A stretch of DNA of 64,000 nucleotides from Spirochaetaceae bacterium (GTDB taxonomy: Bacteria > Myxococcota_A > UBA9160 > UBA4427). The stretch covers positions 1 through 64,000 of the forward strand of contig JACKFD010000006.1 in the NCBI GenBank assembly GCA_020632655.1, given 5' to 3'. The notes beneath the pieces are model-generated. The model ran no database searches and was not told where the DNA came from. It was given only the letters and a program-made list of their open reading frames with translations. Both the position numbers and the translations under genes were made by a program. Positions 15,579 through 24,312 of this stretch are shown one piece after another (within the stretch, counting starts at the first letter, position 1; the number at the start of each line of letters is the position of its first letter).

Positions 15579-17324
15579 TCAACTCGCGCTGCCGGCCGAT
15601 GCTGCCGCGCCGTCGCCTTCGTCCGTCGTCGCGGGCCATGGGGCTCCATCCCCCGGCAGCAGGACCGTGACCCGGGTTCCACCGCCGGCCTCGGCGGCGA
15701 TCGTGAGCTCCCCGCCGTGCCCTTCCACGATCGACAGACAGTCCGCCAGACCGGAGCGACCGCGACGTCCCCCGGCCGCCTCCCCGAAGAAGGGATCGAA
15801 GACCTCGTCGACCTCGCCCGAGTCGATGCCCACGCCCCGGTCGAGGACCGCGAGCTCGAGGCCGCGGGGCGCGCGGCGCAATCGGATCCGGACCTGCGCA
15901 CGATCTCCGAGGTTGCGGGAAGCCTCGACGGCGTTGCGCAGCAGCTGGACGACGAGCCGCTCGATCTCGAGCGGATCGCAGGCGATCCGCGGCAGCGCCG
16001 CGTCGACCTCGACGACGACCTCGGCCCGGGCGTCGAGCAGGGGGCGGGCGCTGGCGACGGCGCGATGGATCAGCGTGTCGAGGTGGGTCGACCGACGCAA
16101 TACGGTGTCCCCAGACCGGACCAGGCGGGCCGCCGCCTCGCGCAGGTCGCGGACGAGGGCGCGCGCGTCCTCCTCGTCGGCGCCGCCCTCGACGGCTGCG
16201 TGGCCGGCGCGCGCGTCGAGCCAGCACTCGAGATCGCCCGCCGCGGCATGGATCTCGAGCGCCGTCGAGCACACGGCGTCGTCGCCCCGCACCACGTCGG
16301 GCTCCGACCCGCCGGACCGATCCAGCCCCGCCCCGACCGATCGCCGTCGGGCGTCCGGCGCGGCGCCCGCCTCGACCCGGGCCTCCACGCGAGCGAGCGC
16401 GTCGAGCTTCTCGGCGAGCGTCTCGTCGACCTGGTCGAAGAGCGCCAGATGCCCGCGCCTCGCGCCCGCCACCGCCTCGAGCTGGCGACGCAGATCGACC
16501 ATCCGACCGAAGGCCGCGGCCGCCACGGCCGCAAAGACCCCGCCTACGGGCGCCGCGATCGGGGCCATCAGCTCCGGTGCGACCCGGGCGACGGTCACGA
16601 CGATCGCCGCGAGGACGACCCCGACGATCGTGCCGGCGACGACGCCCGTGCGCGCGTCGCGCTGCCAGACCACTTCGTAGGCGCACGCCTCGGCACCCGA
16701 CGCCCGGCAGGCCGTCTCGCGAACCCGGGCCGGCAGCAGGCCGTAGAGTCCCGGCAACGCCTCCAGCATGCCGACGCGAAGCGCACAGAGCGTGCGTTCG
16801 ACGCGCGGCGGGTGGGCGATGGTGTGACGATGGCCCGCGCCGTCCGGCACCTCGCACTCGGCTTCGCGCGACCCGCTCCGGCGGGCGCGGTCGGTCCGCT
16901 TCGCATCGGCGGATCGGAAGCGCAGGCGTGCGCGCCCGCCGTGGATCTCGTCGATCTTCCAGCGCCCGTCGGGATCCTCACGCGGCAGCAGCGCCTGGAT
17001 GCGACGGAAGGCCTTCTCGGGGGTGGCGAGGCCGAGGCCGTAGAGGCGCAGGCCGGCGGCGTCGGGGCCCACGACGCGATGACCGAGGGATCGGGCGAAG
17101 CCGGCATCGATGCCGGCGGCACCCAGGCAGGCGATCAGGCGCTCGGACTCGATCCAGGGACCGGCCTCGGCGAGCGTCGAGCCGTCACCGGACTCCAGCG
17201 CGCGGCGCGCCCGCTCGACCGCGGCCTCACGACCGCGCGCCGCGAGCATCTCGAGCAGCGTCGTCGCGATCGCCTTGTTCCCGGGTCCAGCGCCCGGCGA
17301 TTCCCTGCTGCCCTGCCCTGCCAT
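15579..17324 (-). CDS. Membrane sensor histidine-kinase-like protein without a clear H-box
   Basis: 581 residues from ATG 17324 (GAGGAG upstream). The N-terminal cytoplasmic part (about 1-200) is an uncharacterised sensor-like domain ending CRASGAEACAYEVVW. Two membrane segments follow (about 205-255), then a coiled coil, then a GHKL ATPase: N-box LLRNAVEAS, G1 LDRGVGIDSG, F-box DPFFGEA and a degenerate G2 GRSGLADCLSIVEGHGGEL. I cannot find the conserved phospho-acceptor His motif, and no response regulator adjoins. It may signal through an atypical His or act on a partner kinase. Confidence 0.75.
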   Translation of the reverse strand: MAGQGSRESPGAGPGNKAIATTLLEMLAARGREAAVERARRALESGDGSTLAEAGPWIESERLIACLGAAGIDAGFARSLGHRVVGPDAAGLRLYGLGLATPEKAFRRIQALLPREDPDGRWKIDEIHGGRARLRFRSADAKRTDRARRSGSREAECEVPDGAGHRHTIAHPPRVERTLCALRVGMLEALPGLYGLLPARVRETACRASGAEACAYEVVWQRDARTGVVAGTIVGVVLAAIVVTVARVAPELMAPIAAPVGGVFAAVAAAAFGRMVDLRRQLEAVAGARRGHLALFDQVDETLAEKLDALARVEARVEAGAAPDARRRSVGAGLDRSGGSEPDVVRGDDAVCSTALEIHAAAGDLECWLDARAGHAAVEGGADEEDARALVRDLREAAARLVRSGDTVLRRSTHLDTLIHRAVASARPLLDARAEVVVEVDAALPRIACDPLEIERLVVQLLRNAVEASRNLGDRAQVRIRLRRAPRGLELAVLDRGVGIDSGEVDEVFDPFFGEAAGGRRGRSGLADCLSIVEGHGGELTIAAEAGGGTRVTVLLPGDGAPWPATTDEGDGAAASAGSAS

Positions 17325-17503
17325 GGCTCCTCTTCGGACGCGAGAACGCCCACGGTCCCGGCGACCGGGACGCGTTCTCGTGCCTATCGGCAGGTCGTGC
17401 GCAAAATGGAGGGGACGCGGTCCACGGGGCCCCGCCCGGATTCCGCTGCGAGCGGAACGGGATCGGGGATTCGCCGGAGGCCCGAACGCGAGGCGCCCGG
17501 GGC

Positions 17504-17905
17504 TCAGGGCTCGGCGAGCCGGATCGCCACGACCGTCTCTTCGTCGTGGAGGGTCGAGACGAGCAGATCGGCCCAGGCGTACTTCTCGCGCATCGCGTGG
17601 TTGATCCGCGCAGCGCTCCCGTCGACGATCTCCGCGAGGTAGGCCGTCCTCTGCCCATCCCGCTTCAGATGCACCTCGACCTCCGGGTTGCGGCGCATGC
17701 GCTGGAGCCAGGCGGACTCCGGATCCCCCGCCCGGAGCCAGGGCTCGCCGTGCAGGTCGACGACCCAGAGCGGGGTCGTGAAGCGATTGCCGCGGGCGTC
17801 GTAGGTGTCGAGCTCGACCACCTCGCCGCCGTACTCGCTGGCGACGAAGAGGCCCACTCCATAGAAGATCGGCAGCAGCAGGATCACGAGGATGAGGTGG
17901 CGCAT
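17504..17905 (-). CDS. Membrane-anchored nitroreductase/flavin-fold (PNPOx-like split barrel) protein
   Basis: 133 residues. One N-terminal membrane segment (HLILVILLLPIFYGVGLFV) is followed by a short split-barrel-type domain with PLWVVDLHGEPWLRAG and SAWLQRMRRNPEVEV, characteristic of the nitroreductase/deazaflavin-binding group. Cofactor (FMN or F420) cannot be told from sequence. It is on the minus strand between the kinase and smpB, with no overlap to either. Confidence 0.65.
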   Translation of the reverse strand: MRHLILVILLLPIFYGVGLFVASEYGGEVVELDTYDARGNRFTTPLWVVDLHGEPWLRAGDPESAWLQRMRRNPEVEVHLKRDGQRTAYLAEIVDGSAARINHAMREKYAWADLLVSTLHDEETVVAIRLAEP

Positions 17906-18009
17906 CGCTCATCTCCCGGGGGCGCGGCGGAGGGTAGCTCGCGACGCCGACTGCGAAACACGTCCGGGGCGGATGCCCACGCTCCGACCGTCGGCGGGCC
18001 CCGATCCGC

Positions 18010-18516
18010 TCATCGCGTATGCCGCCGCATCGCCCGCTGCGCCTCGCGCTCGCCCTCGCGGCGCTTGATCGTCTCGCGCTTGTCGTGCCGATGCTTGCCC
18101 CGGGCCAAGGCCAGCTCGACCTTCGCGCGACCTCGCTTGAAGTAGACGCAGACGGGCACGAGGGTCAGCCCCTTCTCGGCGATGCGCCCCTCGAGCCGGT
18201 CGATCTCATGGCGGTGCAGCAGGAGCTTGCGGCGGCGCATCGGATCCGTGGGGTTGTCCCGGGTCGCCGGCTCGTAGGGCGAGACGTGCATCTTCTCGAG
18301 CCAGGCCTCGCCGCGATGGACCGTCGCGAAGGCGTCGCCGAGGCTGCAGCGCCCCTCGCGCAGGCTCTTGACCTCGGGTCCCATCAGCTGGAGCCCCGCC
18401 TCGAAGCGGTCGAGGATCTCGTAGTCGAAGCGCGCACGGCGGTTCGTCGCCACGACGAGTCGCCCCTCGGCATCCGTCTGCCGCGCCGCCTTCTTGTCCT
18501 TGCCCGACTTCGCCAT
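18010..18516 (-). CDS. smpB: SsrA-binding protein SmpB
   Basis: 168 residues. It binds the tRNA-like end of tmRNA and delivers it to stalled ribosomes. Signature sequences: NRRARFDYEILDRFEAGLQL, GPEVKSLREG, VYFKRGRAKVELALARGKH and the basic C-terminal tail KRETIKRREGEREAQRAMRR. Its RNA partner ssrA lies 14 kb away at 3534-3898. Downstream of the pan genes on the same strand, probably its own unit. Confidence 0.97.
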   Translation of the reverse strand: MAKSGKDKKAARQTDAEGRLVVATNRRARFDYEILDRFEAGLQLMGPEVKSLREGRCSLGDAFATVHRGEAWLEKMHVSPYEPATRDNPTDPMRRRKLLLHRHEIDRLEGRIAEKGLTLVPVCVYFKRGRAKVELALARGKHRHDKRETIKRREGEREAQRAMRRHTR

Positions 18517-18609
18517 CGCGCGAGCGTAGCCCTGCCCACCGCGCGCGCGTAGGCCGGGCCCGGCGCGAACGCAGACCGGCCGCCGCGCGCGCCGCGCCGC
18601 CCTCGGCCG

Positions 18610-18960
18610 CTACTCGCGGATCCGGTTCTGGGGATCGACGAAGACGCGCTTCGCCTCGAACGCGCGGGCCTCGGAGTCGGGGACGTCGGTCCAGCTCGCG
18701 ATGATCACGAGGTCGCCGGGCTTCATCAGGTGCGCGGCGGCGCCGTTGATGCAGATCTGGCCCTCGCCGCGCTCGCCCTCGATCACGTAGGTCGTGAGGC
18801 GGTTGCCGTTCGTGCAGTTCCAGATGTCGACGCGCTCGTAGGGCAGCATGTCGGCGGCCTCGAGCAGGATCGGGTCGATCGTGACCGAGCCCTCGTACTC
18901 GACGTTGGCCTCGGTGACGGTCGCCCGGTGGATCTTCGACTTGAGCATGTGGCGAATCAT
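18610..18960 (-). CDS. panD: Aspartate 1-decarboxylase (pyruvoyl enzyme)
   Basis: 116 residues. It decarboxylates L-aspartate to beta-alanine for pantothenate. The zymogen cleaves itself at Gly24-Ser25, visible in VEYEGSVTID, to form the pyruvoyl group. Other family marks are MLKSKIHRATVTEA, the catalytic Tyr-containing NGNRLTTYVIEG and NGAAAHLMKPGD. The ATG at 18960 is the family start. It is the last gene of panB-panC-panD, 64 nt after panC. Confidence 0.98.
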   Translation of the reverse strand: MIRHMLKSKIHRATVTEANVEYEGSVTIDPILLEAADMLPYERVDIWNCTNGNRLTTYVIEGERGEGQICINGAAAHLMKPGDLVIIASWTDVPDSEARAFEAKRVFVDPQNRIRE

Positions 18961-19024
18961 CGGGGGGGCTCCTTGCGTGCTTCGCGTTCGATCACGCGGG
19001 GTTCGGGCGCTCGCGACCACGGCC

Positions 19025-19906
19025 TCAGGCCGGGTCGACCTCGAGCACCCGGTTGTCGATGAGTCGGACTTCGGCGCCCCGACCGTCGGGGTCCTTTTGA
19101 AAGAGCAATGCGATCGCGAGCAGCGTCGGCCCCTCGAGCACGGCGGGCGCCGGCTCGAGGGTCGTGGGATCGCGCAGGTCGGCGTAGTGGATCGTGGCCT
19201 GGCTCGCCTCGCCGAGCTTCTTGGTCACGGCCTCGAGGATCGCCGCGTGACTGCGCTCGCCGCGTCGCAGCAGGGCCTGGGCCAGGTCGAGGCTCTCGAC
19301 GATGCGCAGGGCCTGGGCGCGCGCGCGCGGCCCGAGGCGGACGTTGCGACTCGACATGGCGAGCCCGTCGGCTTCGCGGACGGTCGGCGCGCCCACGATC
19401 TCGAGGCCGAAGCCGAGGTCCGCCGTCATGCGTCGGATCACGGCCAGCTGCTGGAAGTCCTTCTGGCCGAAGACCGCGACGTGCGGCCGCGCGGCCAGGA
19501 AGAGCTTCGTCACGACCGTCGTCACGCCCCGGAAATGCCCCGGCCGCGAAGCGCCACAGAGCGGATCGGTCAGACCCTCGACGTCGACCCAGGTCGCTGC
19601 GCCCGCCGGATAGAGTTCGTCGGCGCGCGGCGTCCAGACGACGTCGGCGCCCGCCGCACGACACGCCTCGAGATCGCTCTCGAGCGTGCGCGGATAGCCG
19701 TCGAAGTCCTTCGGATCGTTGAACTGCGTCGGATTCACGAAGATCGACACGACGACGCGATCCGCGTGCCTGCGCGCCTCGCGCACGAGCGACACGTGTC
19801 CCGGGTGCAGCGCGCCCATCGTCGGCACGAGCGCCACCCGCCGTCCCGATGCCCGCTCGGCATCGGACCAGTCCTGCAGCCCCGCTCTCGTCTCGATGAT
19901 CTTCAT
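19025..19906 (-). CDS. panC: Pantothenate synthetase (pantoate-beta-alanine ligase)
   Basis: 293 residues. It joins pantoate and beta-alanine using ATP. HIGH-type motif region: VPTMGALHPGHVSLV; then VSIFVNPTQFN, the GHFRGVTTVVTKLF loop, FGQKDFQQLAVI and the KMSKS-like MSSRNVRL. It starts at ATG 19906. It sits between panB and panD, completing the committed route to pantothenate. Confidence 0.98.
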   Translation of the reverse strand: MKIIETRAGLQDWSDAERASGRRVALVPTMGALHPGHVSLVREARRHADRVVVSIFVNPTQFNDPKDFDGYPRTLESDLEACRAAGADVVWTPRADELYPAGAATWVDVEGLTDPLCGASRPGHFRGVTTVVTKLFLAARPHVAVFGQKDFQQLAVIRRMTADLGFGLEIVGAPTVREADGLAMSSRNVRLGPRARAQALRIVESLDLAQALLRRGERSHAAILEAVTKKLGEASQATIHYADLRDPTTLEPAPAVLEGPTLLAIALLFQKDPDGRGAEVRLIDNRVLEVDPA

Positions 19907-20016
19907 TCCACGCTCCTCGCTCGTCTCCGGGCCCATGGGCCACGAAGCGCCCGGGCCCGGACCGGGTGCCGTGCGCGCCACGAAGCGCCCGCGGCCCAAG
20001 CCTGCGCACGCAGGCA

Positions 20017-20850
20017 CTACGACGAATAGACGTGCTCGTCGTCGGGGAACTTGCGGTTGCGCACCTCGTCGACGTAGGTGCGCGCCGCCTGGGACGCGAG
20101 TGCGCCGAGACTCGCGTACTGCTTCACGAAGGACGGCGACCAGTCGTTGAGACCCAGCATGTCGTGCATCACGAGCACCTGGGCGTCGCAATGGACGCCG
20201 GCGCCGATGCCGATCGTCGGGATCGAGAGGCGCTGCGTGATCTCGCGGCCGAGCTCTTCGGGAATGCCCTCGAGCACGACGGAGAAGGCGCCCGCGGCCT
20301 CGACCGCGAGGGCGTCCTCGATCACGCGATGTCGCCCCTCGTCGCCGCGGCCCTGTACCCGGTAGCCACCCATGTGGTTGACCGATTGCGGCGTCAGGCC
20401 GACGTGGCCCATGACCGGGATCTGCGCGGCGACGATGCGTCGGATCGACTCGGCGACGTCGACGCCGCCCTCGAGCTTGACCGCGTGGGTGCCCGCCTCC
20501 TTCACCAGCCGGATCGCCGAGCGCACGGCGTCCTCGGGTCCGACCTGGTAGGAGCCGAAGGGCATGTCGGCCACGACCATCGCGCGCTGCACGCCCCGGG
20601 CGACGAGCTTCGTGTGGTAGACGATCTCGTCGAGGGTGACCGGCAGCGTCGTGTCGCAGCCCTGCACGACGTTGCCGAGGGAGTCGCCGACGAGCAGCAC
20701 GTCGACGCCGGCCTGGTCGAAGATCCGGGCGAAGGTGAAGTCGTAGGCCGTGAGCATCGTGAAGGGCTCGGCCTTGCGCTTGCGGGCAGCGAGGGAGCGG
20801 ACGGTGACGCGATGCTCCCGGGTGGCGGATGCCGTCGTGACAGTGGACAT
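20017..20850 (-). CDS. panB: 3-methyl-2-oxobutanoate hydroxymethyltransferase
   Basis: 277 residues. It makes ketopantoate from 2-oxoisovalerate and methylene-tetrahydrofolate. Conserved blocks: FTMLTAYDFTFARIFD, VLLVGDSLGNVVQGCD, MPFGSYQVG, AVKLEGG, VMGHVGLTPQSVN, VLEGIPEELG and IGIGAGVHCDAQVLVMHD. ATG 20850 is preceded by AGGAGG. First gene of the pan run. Confidence 0.98.
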   Translation of the reverse strand: MSTVTTASATREHRVTVRSLAARKRKAEPFTMLTAYDFTFARIFDQAGVDVLLVGDSLGNVVQGCDTTLPVTLDEIVYHTKLVARGVQRAMVVADMPFGSYQVGPEDAVRSAIRLVKEAGTHAVKLEGGVDVAESIRRIVAAQIPVMGHVGLTPQSVNHMGGYRVQGRGDEGRHRVIEDALAVEAAGAFSVVLEGIPEELGREITQRLSIPTIGIGAGVHCDAQVLVMHDMLGLNDWSPSFVKQYASLGALASQAARTYVDEVRNRKFPDDEHVYSS

Positions 20851-21446
20851 GGGGGGATGCCTCCTGCGGATGCGATCCCGCTCGTGGGCTCCCGGGTCGT
20901 CCGACCTGCGTCCGACGTCCCGGATCCTGCGAGCGCCCGTTCCGGCCCTGGAAGCAAGAAACGCCTCTCGGAGTCATCCGGAGGCGGCGGGTCGGCGGGA
21001 CGTGGGAGAACGGAGGAGGCCCGCTCTCGTCGCGTCGGACTCGGCTTCGTCTCCATCACGCCCGAATGGGATGCCCGTCGGGATCCGATCGGCGCCTCGG
21101 CGCTGGATCCGGGCCCCGCGCATCGCGCTGCGGACCCGCTCGGCTTCGACCGGACTCGGCCCGACGCATCGGACCGGGCGGCCTCCGCCCATCATCGCCC
21201 TGGCTGTGAGGAGAGTCGGCGTCGCGCCTGCCCATCACCCCCGTCTCGGTCCCTGCTGCCTCGCCTTGCGGCGAAGCGGGATCCAAGCGATGTCCGGGTG
21301 ATCTCGAGGAACGCTCTCTGACTTCCGGGCTGGGATCGCCCGGGCGGGTTGATCGATGGAGCCCGCGACCTGCGGTGCCCCTCGGCGCGCGGAAGTCTAG
21401 GCAGCCCCCGGGCGACGGTCAACGCTCTGATGCGGGGCAATCCCCC
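20851..21446. other. 596-nt gap with no recognisable gene
   Basis: Between panB (starting at 20850 on the minus strand) and the next minus-strand gene. It must contain the panB promoter. Short open frames exist on both strands but lack ribosome sites and protein-like composition. No tRNA, riboswitch or clear repeat is seen. Confidence 0.6.
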
Positions 21447-21761
21447 TCAAGCCGGGCGTTGGCCGGCCCGGTCGATGAACTCACGCACGGCGGGCGCCAC
21501 GAAATGCGCCTCGAGGAACTCCGACCGGAAGCGCGCGAGCGCCTCGGCGACGACCTGCGCGTGGTGCCGCGGCGGATCGTCCGGCGCGAGCACGACCCAG
21601 ACCTTCTGGCCCACCCGGCACGCCGCACTCCCGGTCGGCGCGAGCTCCGCCCGGGCGGAGGCGTTCGACAGGAGCCGGATCTCGAGCTGCGCACGACTTG
21701 CCAGCTCGAGCAGCGCCTCGAGCAGCGCGCGCTCCTCGGCGCCCCCCGCCTCACTCATCAC
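21447..21761 (-). CDS. Small hypothetical protein downstream of rsmA
   Basis: About 104 residues, overlapping the rsmA stop (GTG/ATG start within the last rsmA codons), so translation is coupled. The composition is protein-like: ALLEALLELASRAQLEIRLL, then VGQKVWVVLAPDDPPRHHAQ and a predicted C-terminal helix HFVAPAVREFIDR. Conserved-looking but not a family I recognise; no membrane segment or metal motif. Confidence 0.65.
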   Translation of the reverse strand: MMSEAGGAEERALLEALLELASRAQLEIRLLSNASARAELAPTGSAACRVGQKVWVVLAPDDPPRHHAQVVAEALARFRSEFLEAHFVAPAVREFIDRAGQRPA

Positions 21762-22683
21762 CGCCCTCCTCCGACGCCGATGCCGGCAACCCGCCCGACG
21801 CCGGCGCCGGATCGTCGCCGGCGTCGAGGCGGCGCGCCAGCGCGAGCCAGGCTTCGGGCTCGATGCGCTCGGGGCGGAGCCCGGGGTCGAGGCCGACTTC
21901 GCCTAGCAGTGCCTCGAGCCACTCGCGACGCGCCCCGCGCTCGAGTCCGGGCCAGCGGCGTTCGGCCAGGCGATCGAGACCGTTCGTCAGGCGTTTGCGG
22001 CGCTGGGAGAAGGCGGCGCGTACGACGCGCTCGACCCGCTCGAGCTCGCCCGGCCCGAGCGGACTCCGTGCACGCGGCCAGACCCGCACGAAGCTCGACT
22101 CGACCTTCGGCCTCGGAAAGAAGCGGCCGGGCGGAAGCGTGGCGATCGTGTCGACATCGGCCGCGAGGGCATGCAACACGGAGAGCGAGCCGTAGTCGCT
22201 CTCGCCGGTCCGGGCCACGAGCCGGCGCGCCACCTCGCGCTGGATCATGACGGACCAGTCGGCGAGCCCGTCGCGCAGGTCGAGCAGTCGACGCAAGAGC
22301 GGCGTGGCGACCGAGTAGGGCAGGTTCGCGATCACCCGTACGCTCGCGCCCTGCGCCTCGGCGATCCAGGCGCGCCAATCGATCTCGAGGGCATCGCCGT
22401 GCACGAGCTCGACGTTCGCGGGCAGGAGGCCCTCCTGCTCGAGCGCGCGCACGAGCCCCGCATCGATCTCGACCGTGCGCACCCGCGCGACCCGCGCCGC
22501 GAGCGCCCGGGTCAAGACGCCCAGCCCCGTCCCCACCTCGATCACGAAGTCGCCCTCGGACGCCCCGGCGCGCCGGGCGAGCTCCGAGGCCAGCGCCTCG
22601 TCGACGAGGAAGTTCTGCCCGAGCTCCCGCGTCAGGCGCAGGCCGTGCCGCGCGAGCAGCGCTCGCAGCTCGCCCTCGTTCAC
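21751..22683 (-). CDS. rsmA: 16S rRNA dimethyladenosine transferase
   Basis: 310 residues. It dimethylates two adenines near the 3' end of 16S rRNA using SAM. Motifs: GQNFLVDEALA, SAM-binding IEVGTGLGVLTRAL, VRVIANLPYSVATPLL (NLPY catalytic motif), VMIQREVARRL and PRPKVESSFV. The C-terminus has an extra Ala/Gly/Glu-rich tail. It overlaps tsaD by 4 nt (ATGA). Confidence 0.97.
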   Translation of the reverse strand: MNEGELRALLARHGLRLTRELGQNFLVDEALASELARRAGASEGDFVIEVGTGLGVLTRALAARVARVRTVEIDAGLVRALEQEGLLPANVELVHGDALEIDWRAWIAEAQGASVRVIANLPYSVATPLLRRLLDLRDGLADWSVMIQREVARRLVARTGESDYGSLSVLHALAADVDTIATLPPGRFFPRPKVESSFVRVWPRARSPLGPGELERVERVVRAAFSQRRKRLTNGLDRLAERRWPGLERGARREWLEALLGEVGLDPGLRPERIEPEAWLALARRLDAGDDPAPASGGLPASASEEGGDE

Positions 22684-23816
22684 GCGTCGACCCGGACGGG
22701 CGCGGCGGCGGAGCCGACCTCGCCCCCGTCGCGGCTCCGCCGCCAGGGCGCCTCGCCGATCGGCACCCGCGAGAAGGCCTCGAGCGAGAAGTCGTCCCGC
22801 ACGCCCCGTCGCAGCAGCCGCGTACCCGCCGCCGCGATCATGACCGCGTTGTCGGTGCAGAGATCCATCGCCGGGAAGATCGCCTCGAAGCCCTCGCGCG
22901 CGCCGGCCTCCGCCATGTCGCGCCGCAGTCGGCGATTCGCGGCGACGCCGCCGACCACCGCGAGCCGGCGACTCGACTCCGCGCGCATCGCCCGCACGGC
23001 CCGCGCCACCAGACTCTCGGAGACCGCCGCCTCGAAGGAGGCTGCGAGGTCCGCCCGGGTCCCCTCGTCGAGCCCCTCGGCGCCGCCGCGCCGCTCGATC
23101 TCGAGGGCGACGGCCGTCTTCAATCCGCTGTAGGAGAAGTCGAGTCCTTGGCTCCGACTCATCGGACGCGGCAGGTCGATCGCCCGCGGATCCCCGCCCT
23201 CCGCACAGCGCGAGACCGCCGGCCCGCCTGGAAACCCGAGCCCCAGCAGCTTCGCGACCTTGTCGAAGGCCTCACCCGCCGCGTCGTCGCGGGTCTCACC
23301 GAGCAGCTCGGGACGCCCCTCGCTTCCGACGCGGTAGAGCGCCGTATGACCGCCCGACACGACGAGCCCGACGTAGGGCGGCTCGAGGGGCGGACGCCCG
23401 GGCGTCTGCGAGACCTCCGCCGCGACGAGATGGCCCACGAGATGATGCACGCCGACGAAGGGCAGCCGCCGCGAGAACGCGAGGGCCTTGGCGAAGGAGA
23501 GCCCGACGAGCAGCGAGCCGACCAGCCCCGGCCCCGCCGTGACCGCGACCCCATCGATCGCGTCGAGATCGAGGCCCGCCTCGCGCAGCGCCGCCTCGGT
23601 CACGTCCGACACGACGCGCACGTGGTCCCGGGAGGCGAGCTCGGGGACGACCCCACCGTAGGGGGCGTGCACGCGCTCCTGTCCCTGCACCGCGCTCGCC
23701 AGGATCTCCCGCCCGTCGCGCAGGACGGCGGCGGCCATCTCGTCGCAGGAGCTCTCGATGCCGAGCACGACGGGCGACTCGGGCAGCGCATCGATCCGCG
23801 TCCGGCTCTCCGCCAT
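22680..23816 (-). CDS. tsaD: tRNA N6-adenosine threonylcarbamoyltransferase TsaD
   Basis: 378 residues. Catalytic subunit of the t6A37 modification complex. VLGIESSCDEMAAAVL begins the ASKHA fold; the iron-binding histidines are in VGVHHLVGH, followed by LVVSGGHT, GEAFDKVAKLLGLGFPGG, DFSYSGLKTA and VVGGVAANRRLR. ATG 23816 lies 8 nt downstream of the dksA stop codon. Coupled downstream to rsmA. Confidence 0.97.
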   Translation of the reverse strand: MAESRTRIDALPESPVVLGIESSCDEMAAAVLRDGREILASAVQGQERVHAPYGGVVPELASRDHVRVVSDVTEAALREAGLDLDAIDGVAVTAGPGLVGSLLVGLSFAKALAFSRRLPFVGVHHLVGHLVAAEVSQTPGRPPLEPPYVGLVVSGGHTALYRVGSEGRPELLGETRDDAAGEAFDKVAKLLGLGFPGGPAVSRCAEGGDPRAIDLPRPMSRSQGLDFSYSGLKTAVALEIERRGGAEGLDEGTRADLAASFEAAVSESLVARAVRAMRAESSRRLAVVGGVAANRRLRRDMAEAGAREGFEAIFPAMDLCTDNAVMIAAAGTRLLRRGVRDDFSLEAFSRVPIGEAPWRRSRDGGEVGSAAAPVRVDA

Positions 23817-23824
23817 GATCCGGC

Positions 23825-24187
23825 TCAGGCGTTTCGGCGCTCGAGCGCCTCCTGCTCGGCCTTGCAGTCGATGCAGAGCTCGGCGACCGGGCGGGCCTCG
23901 ATGCGCTTGATCGAGATCTGCTCGCCGCAGGACTCACACTCGCCGTAGACGCCGTCCTCGATCTTCTGCAGCGCCTGCTCGATCTTGCTGATCAGACCGC
24001 GCTCGCGCTCGCGCAGACGGCCCTGGAAGGCGAGGTTCATCTCCGAGGAGGCCGCGTCGATCTCGTCCGGGAAGTCGTCGGGATCGAGATGGATGTCGCC
24101 CGAGAGGGTCTTCTGCGCGTTGCCCATGAGCTCGTCGCGCTGAGCCTCGAGGATCTTCTTGAACCGCATCATGTCACGCTTCTTCAA
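23825..24187 (-). CDS. dksA: DksA/TraR family RNA polymerase regulator
   Basis: 120 residues. DksA-type proteins reach the RNA polymerase secondary channel and work with ppGpp. The coiled coil carries the tip DPDDFPDEIDAAS, and the C-terminal zinc finger is CESCGEQI...CIDC. I choose TTG 24187 (LKKRDMMRFKKIL), which has GGAG upstream and matches the usual N-terminus of delta-type DksA proteins; ATG 24172 or 24169 would shorten it by 5-6 residues. Confidence 0.93.
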   Translation of the reverse strand: MKKRDMMRFKKILEAQRDELMGNAQKTLSGDIHLDPDDFPDEIDAASSEMNLAFQGRLRERERGLISKIEQALQKIEDGVYGECESCGEQISIKRIEARPVAELCIDCKAEQEALERRNA

Positions 24188-24312
24188 CGCTTCGCTCCAT
24201 CTCTGTGTCCGGCCCCGCATCCCCGTCGGCGCCGCGTGATCGGATCGCCCCGTCCTCGAGAGCGGCTCGGCCCGACGGGACCGGGACGCGCTCGCGTCGA
24301 CCACCCACCGTG

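Noticed and set aside
20851..21446. Small ORFs on both strands in the gap upstream of panB
   Set aside because: No ribosome sites, no family resemblance and typical random GC-rich composition.
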